From positions 241,941 through 305,940 of the forward strand of contig NZ_JABEQC010000005.1 in assembly GCF_013041605.1 (NCBI RefSeq): a stretch of DNA of 64,000 bases, in the 5' to 3' direction. This DNA is from Vibrio plantisponsor. Lineage in GTDB: Bacteria > Pseudomonadota > Gammaproteobacteria > Enterobacterales > Vibrionaceae. Position 1 is the first letter of the stretch. Each line of letters starts with the position of its first letter. Both the position numbers and the translations under genes were made by a program. The notes beneath the pieces were generated by a model that worked only from the letters and a program-made list of their open reading frames with translations, was not told where the DNA came from and ran no database searches. Of this stretch, positions 59,182-64,000 are shown piece after piece.

Positions 59182-59796
59182 ATGATGATTAAGCCGCGTA
59201 TTCTCCTCTCCTTGAGCTTTTTGCTGATTCTGTTTGGCTGTAGTTCAACACCAGAACCTATCGTTGATGTAGAGTGGCAAGCCCACCAACAAAAACTACA
59301 ACAGATTCAAACATATCAAGTTATCGGCAAGATCGGCTATATCTCACCAGAGCAGCGTGAAACCTTAAACTTTCAATGGCAAAAGTCACCGAACAAGAGC
59401 CAGCTTCGTTTGACCAATTTTCTCGGTCAGACCGTCTTAAGCCTATCTATGGATGCCAAAGGTGCCACCGTAGAAACCTATGACGACCAAAAATTCAACG
59501 CAGCCAATGGCCAAATATTAATTTACCAGCTTACTGGGCTGGATATCCCAATCGACGATCTTCAGGACTGGGTGCTGGGGCTACCAACAAAAGCCGATTA
59601 TTTTAAGCTAAATGAAAACAACACATTAGCTTCTCTGGACAAGACTTCTGGTCGACAAAACTGGCATGTCGATTACACTCGATATAAAGAATTTAGTTGG
59701 CAAAACGGCAACATTCCTTTGCCGGATAGAATGCAGCTAACTCAGCAACAAACGTCAATAAAACTTGTTATCTCTAAATGGATACTGACCCCATGA
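59182..59796 (+). CDS. lolB: Outer membrane lipoprotein receptor LolB
   Basis: A 204-residue lipoprotein that takes lipoproteins from LolA and inserts them in the outer membrane. The signal peptide ends LILFGC, with the lipidated Cys at about residue 20. The protein continues with an eleven-strand barrel fold; [20 protein letters not shown] is a family segment. It overlaps ispE by 4 nt (ATGA), and the pair is conserved with prs. Confidence 0.93.
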   Translation: MMIKPRILLSLSFLLILFGCSSTPEPIVDVEWQAHQQKLQQIQTYQVIGKIGYISPEQRETLNFQWQKSPNKSQLRLTNFLGQTVLSLSMDAKGATVETYDDQKFNAANGQILIYQLTGLDIPIDDLQDWVLGLPTKADYFKLNENNTLASLDKTSGRQNWHVDYTRYKEFSWQNGNIPLPDRMQLTQQQTSIKLVISKWILTP

Positions 59797-60701
59797 TTTT
59801 TGGCAAAACGGTTTGGCCATCCCCTGCAAAGTTAAATCTATTTCTCTACATCACAGGCCGTCGTGATAACGGCTATCACGAGTTACAAACTCTGTTTCAA
59901 TTTCTCAATTATGGTGATGACCTCAGTATCACCGCTAATGAAAGCGGTAAGATCACCCTCACTCCAGAACTGGAAAGCGTCAAAACTGAAGACAACCTGA
60001 TTTGGAAAGCGGCAACTGCATTACAACAGAGAACGAGTTGTAACTTGGGTGCGGAGATTGAGTTAAACAAGATCCTGCCAATGGGTGGAGGTATCGGTGG
60101 TGGCTCTTCAAATGCCGCGACCGTGTTAGTCGCCTTAAATTTTCTTTGGCAAACCAACCTCAGCGATGACGAACTTGCAGAAATAGGCTTAGCTTTGGGC
60201 GCCGATGTACCCGTATTTATTCGTGGTTTTGCCGCTTTTGCAGAAGGTGTAGGCGAAGAGCTAACGCCTGTTGAAGCACAAGAAAAATGGTATTTAGTGG
60301 TTCGACCGAATGTCAGCATCGCGACCAAAGATATTTTTTGTCATCCTGACTTGACCAGAAATACGCCAAAACGAGAGCTGTTCACGCTTCTTGACACTCA
60401 ATACGAAAACGATTGCGAAAAAATTGTCCGAATGCTGTATCCAGAGGTTGATAAGCAACTTTCTTGGCTGCTACAATACGCGCCGTCAAGATTGACCGGT
60501 ACAGGATCGTGCGTTTTTGCTGAATTTTCAAACGAAAACGACGCAAAAAATGTTCTGTCCGAACTCCCTGACACCGTCTCAGCGTTTATCGCCCAAGGGC
60601 GAAATGTTTCTCCGCTTAAAGAGACACTGGCTAGATACAAATCAGCCAACCCCAATCTATTTAAAAACTGGACGCAACCCCGAGGTTTCCACCGTGCCTG
60701 A
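59793..60701 (+). CDS. ispE: 4-diphosphocytidyl-2-C-methyl-D-erythritol kinase IspE
   Basis: A 302-residue GHMP kinase in the MEP isoprenoid pathway. The ATP-binding loop [10 protein letters not shown] is at 96-105, and [13 protein letters not shown] at the start carries the catalytic Lys. ATG 59793 forms ATGA with the lolB stop; the five-residue extension upstream is unneeded. The last 8 nt overlap prs. Confidence 0.96.
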   Translation: MIFGKTVWPSPAKLNLFLYITGRRDNGYHELQTLFQFLNYGDDLSITANESGKITLTPELESVKTEDNLIWKAATALQQRTSCNLGAEIELNKILPMGGGIGGGSSNAATVLVALNFLWQTNLSDDELAEIGLALGADVPVFIRGFAAFAEGVGEELTPVEAQEKWYLVVRPNVSIATKDIFCHPDLTRNTPKRELFTLLDTQYENDCEKIVRMLYPEVDKQLSWLLQYAPSRLTGTGSCVFAEFSNENDAKNVLSELPDTVSAFIAQGRNVSPLKETLARYKSANPNLFKNWTQPRGFHRA

Positions 60702-61638
60702 TATGAAGCTATTTGCTGGTAATGCCACACCCGAACTAGCACAACGTATTGCTGAACGTCTATACATTTCTCTAGGAGATGCTACTGTTTCTCGTTTCTC
60801 TGATGGAGAAGTTGCAGTACAAATCAATGAAAATGTTCGTGGTAGCGACGTATTTATCATCCAATCAACTTGTAAACCAACCAACGACAACCTAATGGAA
60901 CTCGTTGTAATGATTGATGCTATGCGTCGTGCTTCAGCAGGCCGTATTACTGCTGTTATTCCTTATTTTGGTTACGCTCGTCAAGACCGCCGTGTGCGTT
61001 CTGCTCGTGTGCCAATCACTGCAAAAGTTGTTGCAGACTTCCTTTCTAACGTTGGTGTTGACCGCGTTCTTACTATCGACCTGCACGCAGAACAAATTCA
61101 AGGTTTCTTCGATGTACCAGTAGACAACATCTTCGGTACTCCAGTACTTCTTGAAGATATGAAAGCTCGTGGTCTAGAAGATCCAGTGGTTGTTTCTCCT
61201 GACCTAGGAGGTGTTGTACGTGCACGTGCAACAGCTAAAGCACTAGGTGATATCGATATCGCAATCGTCGACAAACGTCGTCCACGCGCTAACGTTTCTG
61301 AAGTAATGAACCTAATTGGTGATGTAGAAGGTCGTGACTGTGTGATTGTAGACGATATGATCGATACAGGTGGCACACTATGTAAAGCAGCAGAAGCTCT
61401 GAAAAACCGTGGTGCGAAGCGTGTATTCGCTTACGCTACTCACGCAGTATTCTCTGGCAACGCAGCGAAAAACATTAAGAACTCTGTTCTTGACCAAGTT
61501 ATCATCACTGACTCAATTACTCTGTCTAAAGAAATGGCAGCAACCGGTAAAGTGACTCAGTTGACTCTGTCTACCATGCTAGCAGAAGCGATTCGCCGTA
61601 TTAGCAACGAAGAATCTATCTCAGCAATGTTCAACTAA
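60694..61638 (+). CDS. prs: Ribose-phosphate pyrophosphokinase Prs
   Basis: A 314-residue enzyme that makes PRPP from ribose-5-phosphate and ATP, for nucleotides, NAD, His and Trp. The protein starts (V)[16 protein letters not shown] as in E. coli, so GTG 60694 is the start, 8 nt after GAGG. The PRPP-binding loop is [13 protein letters not shown], and FGYARQDRR is the ATP-binding site. It overlaps the ispE end by 8 nt, so it may be translated by coupling as well. Confidence 0.97.
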   Translation: MPDMKLFAGNATPELAQRIAERLYISLGDATVSRFSDGEVAVQINENVRGSDVFIIQSTCKPTNDNLMELVVMIDAMRRASAGRITAVIPYFGYARQDRRVRSARVPITAKVVADFLSNVGVDRVLTIDLHAEQIQGFFDVPVDNIFGTPVLLEDMKARGLEDPVVVSPDLGGVVRARATAKALGDIDIAIVDKRRPRANVSEVMNLIGDVEGRDCVIVDDMIDTGGTLCKAAEALKNRGAKRVFAYATHAVFSGNAAKNIKNSVLDQVIITDSITLSKEMAATGKVTQLTLSTMLAEAIRRISNEESISAMFN

Positions 61639-61656
61639 GCGTTGATATTGACTGTT

Positions 61657-61689
61657 AAAAAAGCGTCTTCTAAACAAGGCGCTTTTTTT
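61657..61689 (+). terminator. Terminator of lolB-ispE-prs
   Basis: GCGTCTT and AAGGCGC pair (with one G-T) and are extended by A-run and T-run arms, then TTTTTTT. It lies 18 nt after prs. Confidence 0.88.
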
Positions 61690-61868
61690 ATTCCTTTCTC
61701 TCGGTGATAAACCAATCTCCCCCGATACCAGCTATGAGTTAAAAGCTATTCACTTGCCGTACTTCAAACAGAAACGGCAAATTAACCTTGTCAGAATACG
61801 CTAACTAAATAGTCAAAAGGAGCGAAAGATACAACTTGCTCATCCTCTCAGAAACGCTTAAAGAACCG

Positions 61869-61902
61869 AATCCCTTTGAGCCTCGCGCCAAAGGGATTTT
61901 TT
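61869..61902 (+). terminator. Orphan intrinsic terminator between prs and pth
   Basis: AATCCCTTT and AAAGGGATT form a 9-bp stem, followed by TTTTTTG. It is 230 nt after the prs stop, after another terminator has already ended prs. It may end a small RNA or a pth-upstream transcript. Confidence 0.8.
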
Positions 61903-61946
61903 GTGCTATCATACCGCGCTTTTTCGTTTCCTAAGGGATCCTAGCT

Positions 61947-62537
61947 TTGAGTCAACCTATTAAATTACTTGTCGGTCTGGCGAATCCTGGCCCGGAATAT
62001 TCTAGAACTCGACACAATGCCGGTGCATGGGTCGTAGAAGAACTGGCTCGTATTCACAATATTACGTTGAAAAATGAGCCGAAATACTTCGGTCTGACTG
62101 GCCGGATTGTGGTCAATGGCGAAGATTTACGTTTGCTGATCCCAACTACTTTTATGAATTTATCCGGTAAAGCAGTTGCAGCTCTTGCAAAGTTCTACCA
62201 AATTCAACCTGAAGAGATCATGGTGGCACATGATGAACTTGATCTCCCTCCGGGTGTTGCTAAGTTCAAAAAAGGCGGTGGTCATGGTGGTCACAATGGC
62301 TTAAAAGACACCATCAGCAAACTGGGCAACAACAAAGAATTTTACCGTCTGCGGATTGGCATTGGCCATCCTGGACATAAAGATAAAGTCGCAGGCTATG
62401 TGTTAGGCAAAGCCCCTGCTAAAGAGCAGGAGCAATTAGATGCAACCGTCGATGAATCGGTTCGTTGCCTCGATATCTTGTTAAAAGATGGTCTAACGAA
62501 AGCGCAAAATCGCTTACACACGTTCAAAGCTGAATAA
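61947..62537 (+). CDS. pth: Peptidyl-tRNA hydrolase Pth
   Basis: A 196-residue esterase that recycles peptidyl-tRNA released from the ribosome. [15 protein letters not shown] at 12-26 includes the catalytic His23. HDELDLPPG near 95-103 and GHGGHNGLK near 112-120 are conserved. The start is TTG 61947, 9 nt after AAGGGA, giving the expected [14 protein letters not shown]. It is 10 nt before ychF. Confidence 0.96.
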   Translation: MSQPIKLLVGLANPGPEYSRTRHNAGAWVVEELARIHNITLKNEPKYFGLTGRIVVNGEDLRLLIPTTFMNLSGKAVAALAKFYQIQPEEIMVAHDELDLPPGVAKFKKGGGHGGHNGLKDTISKLGNNKEFYRLRIGIGHPGHKDKVAGYVLGKAPAKEQEQLDATVDESVRCLDILLKDGLTKAQNRLHTFKAE

Positions 62538-62547
62538 GGTTACAGAC

Positions 62548-63639
62548 ATGGGTTTTAAATGTGGCATTGTTGGTCTACCAAACGTTGGTAAATCAACACT
62601 TTTCAATGCTCTTACAAAAGCAGGTATCGAAGCGGCTAACTTCCCGTTTTGTACCATCGAACCAAACACTGGTGTTGTACCGGTTCCAGATCTTCGTCTA
62701 GATGCACTAGCGAAAATCGTAAATCCTGAGCGTATTCTTCCAACAACAATGGAATTCGTGGATATCGCAGGTCTGGTTGCAGGTGCTTCTCGTGGTGAAG
62801 GTCTAGGTAACAAGTTCCTAGCTAACATCCGTGAAACTGACGCGATCGGTCACGTTGTTCGTTGTTTCGAGAACGAAAACATCGTACACGTTGCAGGTAA
62901 AGTTTCACCAATCGAAGACATCGAAGTGATCAACTTAGAGTTGGCAATGGCGGACCTTGATTCTTGTGAACGTGCGATTCAACGTAACGCGAAGAAAGCA
63001 AAAGGCGGCGACAAAGACGCTAAGTTAGAACTAGTAGCACTTGAAAAATTACTGCCTGTTTTAACTGAAGGTGGCTCAGCTCGTACAGTTGACTTAACTA
63101 AAGAAGAACTGGCTGCAATTGGCTACCTAAACTTCTTAACCTTAAAGCCAACCATGTACATTGCTAACGTTGCAGAAGATGGTTTTGAAGATAACCCGTA
63201 CTTAGATCTCGTACGTGAATTTGCCGCAAAAGAGAATAACGTGGTTGTTCCTGTATGTGCAGCAATTGAATCTGAGCTTTCTGAATTAGAAGACGACGAG
63301 CGCGAAGAGTTCCTAGCAGACATGGGTATCGAAGAACCGGGTCTAAACCGCGTGATTCGTGCGGGTTACGAACTACTAGAACTGCACACTTACTTCACGG
63401 CAGGTGTTAAAGAAGTTCGCGCTTGGACAATTCCAATTGGTGCAACAGCGCCAAAAGCAGCTGGCAAAATTCACACTGACTTTGAAAAAGGTTTCATTCG
63501 CGCTGAAGTTGTCGGTTATGACGATTTTATCCAATTTAACGGTGAAAGCGGTGCGAAAGAAGCAGGTAAATGGCGACTAGAAGGCAAAGATTACATCGTT
63601 AAAGATGGCGATGTTGTTCACTTCCGTTTCAACGTTTAA
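62548..63639 (+). CDS. ychF: Redox-responsive P-loop ATPase YchF (EngD/OLA1)
   Basis: A 363-residue translation-associated ATPase. Walker A is GLPNVGKS at 9-16. [10 protein letters not shown] is switch I, DIAGLV follows, and the specificity site reads NVAE in place of the GTPase NKxD, explaining ATP preference. A coiled-coil and a C-terminal TGS domain with [13 protein letters not shown] follow. It is downstream of pth, the conserved pair. Confidence 0.97.
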   Translation: MGFKCGIVGLPNVGKSTLFNALTKAGIEAANFPFCTIEPNTGVVPVPDLRLDALAKIVNPERILPTTMEFVDIAGLVAGASRGEGLGNKFLANIRETDAIGHVVRCFENENIVHVAGKVSPIEDIEVINLELAMADLDSCERAIQRNAKKAKGGDKDAKLELVALEKLLPVLTEGGSARTVDLTKEELAAIGYLNFLTLKPTMYIANVAEDGFEDNPYLDLVREFAAKENNVVVPVCAAIESELSELEDDEREEFLADMGIEEPGLNRVIRAGYELLELHTYFTAGVKEVRAWTIPIGATAPKAAGKIHTDFEKGFIRAEVVGYDDFIQFNGESGAKEAGKWRLEGKDYIVKDGDVVHFRFNV

Positions 63640-63661
63640 TCTGCATCAGACAGAATCGAAT

Positions 63662-63687
63662 AAAAGCCAACCACTCGGTTGGCTTTT
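63662..63687 (+). terminator. Terminator of pth-ychF
   Basis: AAAAGCCAACC and GGTTGGCTTTT form an 11-bp stem with an ACTC loop, followed by TT and later another T-rich stretch. Confidence 0.93.
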
Positions 63688-63847
63688 TTGTTTTTTTCGA
63701 CATTTTCAAATAAAAAAATATGAATTTTTGCCGCTATGCAAAAGTAATAAATCTGTTGTTTTGTTAGCACTTTTTGATCACAAACACGCCTCTTTGTTTA
63801 AAAAAAAGTCGAACGATGCGTTTCAGGCGATTTATTCAAAAAAACTG

Positions 63848-63876
63848 TTGACGCTCCGAAAGCAGATCCGCATAAT
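63848..63876 (+). promoter_or_regulatory. Sigma-70 promoter of the tRNA-Met gene
   Basis: TTGACG, a 17-nt spacer, then CATAAT, followed by GCGC. The GC-rich discriminator is typical of stable RNA genes under stringent control. It ends 54 nt upstream of the tRNA. Confidence 0.85.
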
Positions 63877-63930
63877 GCGCACCGTTCTCAGCAATAAGGC
63901 AACTTAGTTCTGAGAGCAAGAAATAGTAAT

Positions 63931-64000
63931 GGCTACGTAGCTCAGCTGGTTAGAGCACATCACTCATAATGATGGGGTCACAGGTTCGAATCCCGTCGTA
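63931..64000 (+). tRNA. tRNA-Met (CAT), elongator, truncated at the window edge
   Basis: The sequence from GGCTACGTAGCTCAGC to the window end matches bacterial elongator tRNA-Met. The D-loop is AGCTGGTTAGAGC, the anticodon loop CTCATAA has CAT, and the T-arm is GGTTCGAATCC. The last bases of the acceptor stem and CCA lie past position 64000. The elongator form is indicated by G1 paired in the acceptor stem and by the lack of the three G-C pairs of initiator tRNA. Confidence 0.95.

Larger units (their letters stand above)
61639..61946. other. Intergenic region between prs and pth, 308 nt
   Basis: Contains the prs terminator (61657-61689) and a second intrinsic terminator (61869-61902) with no recognised gene upstream of it. 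The intervening 180 nt have no convincing frame. A short RNA ending at the second terminator is possible. The pth promoter should lie at about 61900-61930, where no clear -35 is visible. Confidence 0.6.

Noticed and set aside
61836..61934. A 32-codon TTG frame in the prs-pth gap, 10 to 15 nt after AGGAG
   Set aside because: It passes through the orphan terminator hairpin, starts with TTG and has a poorly spaced ribosome site.
63605..63907. A 100-aa plus-strand frame over the ychF end and the tRNA promoter
   Set aside because: It runs through the ychF terminator and overlaps the tRNA promoter. Its composition looks random.

Overview
The window is a chromosomal segment of a marine gammaproteobacterium of the Vibrionaceae, most likely a Vibrio. 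This rests on the sodium-driven polar flagellar cluster with the FlrA/FlrB/FlrC (FlaK/FlaL/FlaM) regulators and three tandem flagellins, a NutA-type 5'-nucleotidase, a DUF2956 protein, and core gene neighbourhoods (hemA-prfA-prmC-sirB2-sirB1-kdsA; lolB-ispE-prs-pth-ychF; dapA-bamC; perM/bepA) in vibrio arrangement. I cannot name the species. I see no insertion sequence, prophage, integron, CRISPR array or other sign of recent transfer.

Layout. 1-7.9 kb holds housekeeping genes: the 5' end of fabB, mnmC, an FMN reductase, yfcL, epmC, a TRIC-type channel, aroC, prmB and smrB. 7.9-32.9 kb is one long leftward polar flagellar block. In transcription order it runs: three flagellins, flaG-fliD-flaI-fliS, flrA, flrB-flrC, fliEFGHIJ, then fliKLMNOPQR-flhB. 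Motif reading finds sigma-54 promoters ahead of flrB, fliE and fliK, and sigma-28 promoters ahead of each flagellin and of a chemoreceptor gene 10 kb away. This matches the known cascade: FlrA with sigma-54 turns on flrBC, FlrC with sigma-54 turns on hook-basal body genes, and FliA turns on late flagellins. flhA, flhF, flhG, fliA and the che genes are not in the window.

33-53 kb is a mosaic of conserved short operons: Dyp peroxidase with a YfeZ-like membrane protein, yffB-dapE-M15 peptidase, bamC-dapA, gcvR-bcp, a chemoreceptor, perM with a TusA-like protein, bepA-arsC-wrbA-DUF2069, DUF2066, uraA with a PurR-type operator, ybaK and nutA. 53.6-59 kb is the leftward hemA to kdsA operon. 59.2-63.6 kb is the rightward lolB-ispE-prs, pth, ychF series. 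The window ends inside an elongator tRNA-Met gene with a strong promoter.

I found no undescribed system. The best second-look items are small: FlhB carries NPDH instead of the canonical NPTH autocleavage motif; the flrBC sigma-54 promoter lies inside a long hairpin that may also end the flrA transcript; fliK holds four copies of an 18-bp tandem repeat; FliD has a duplicated 16-residue motif in an insertion; Bcp has a single cysteine; and an orphan terminator lies between prs and pth.
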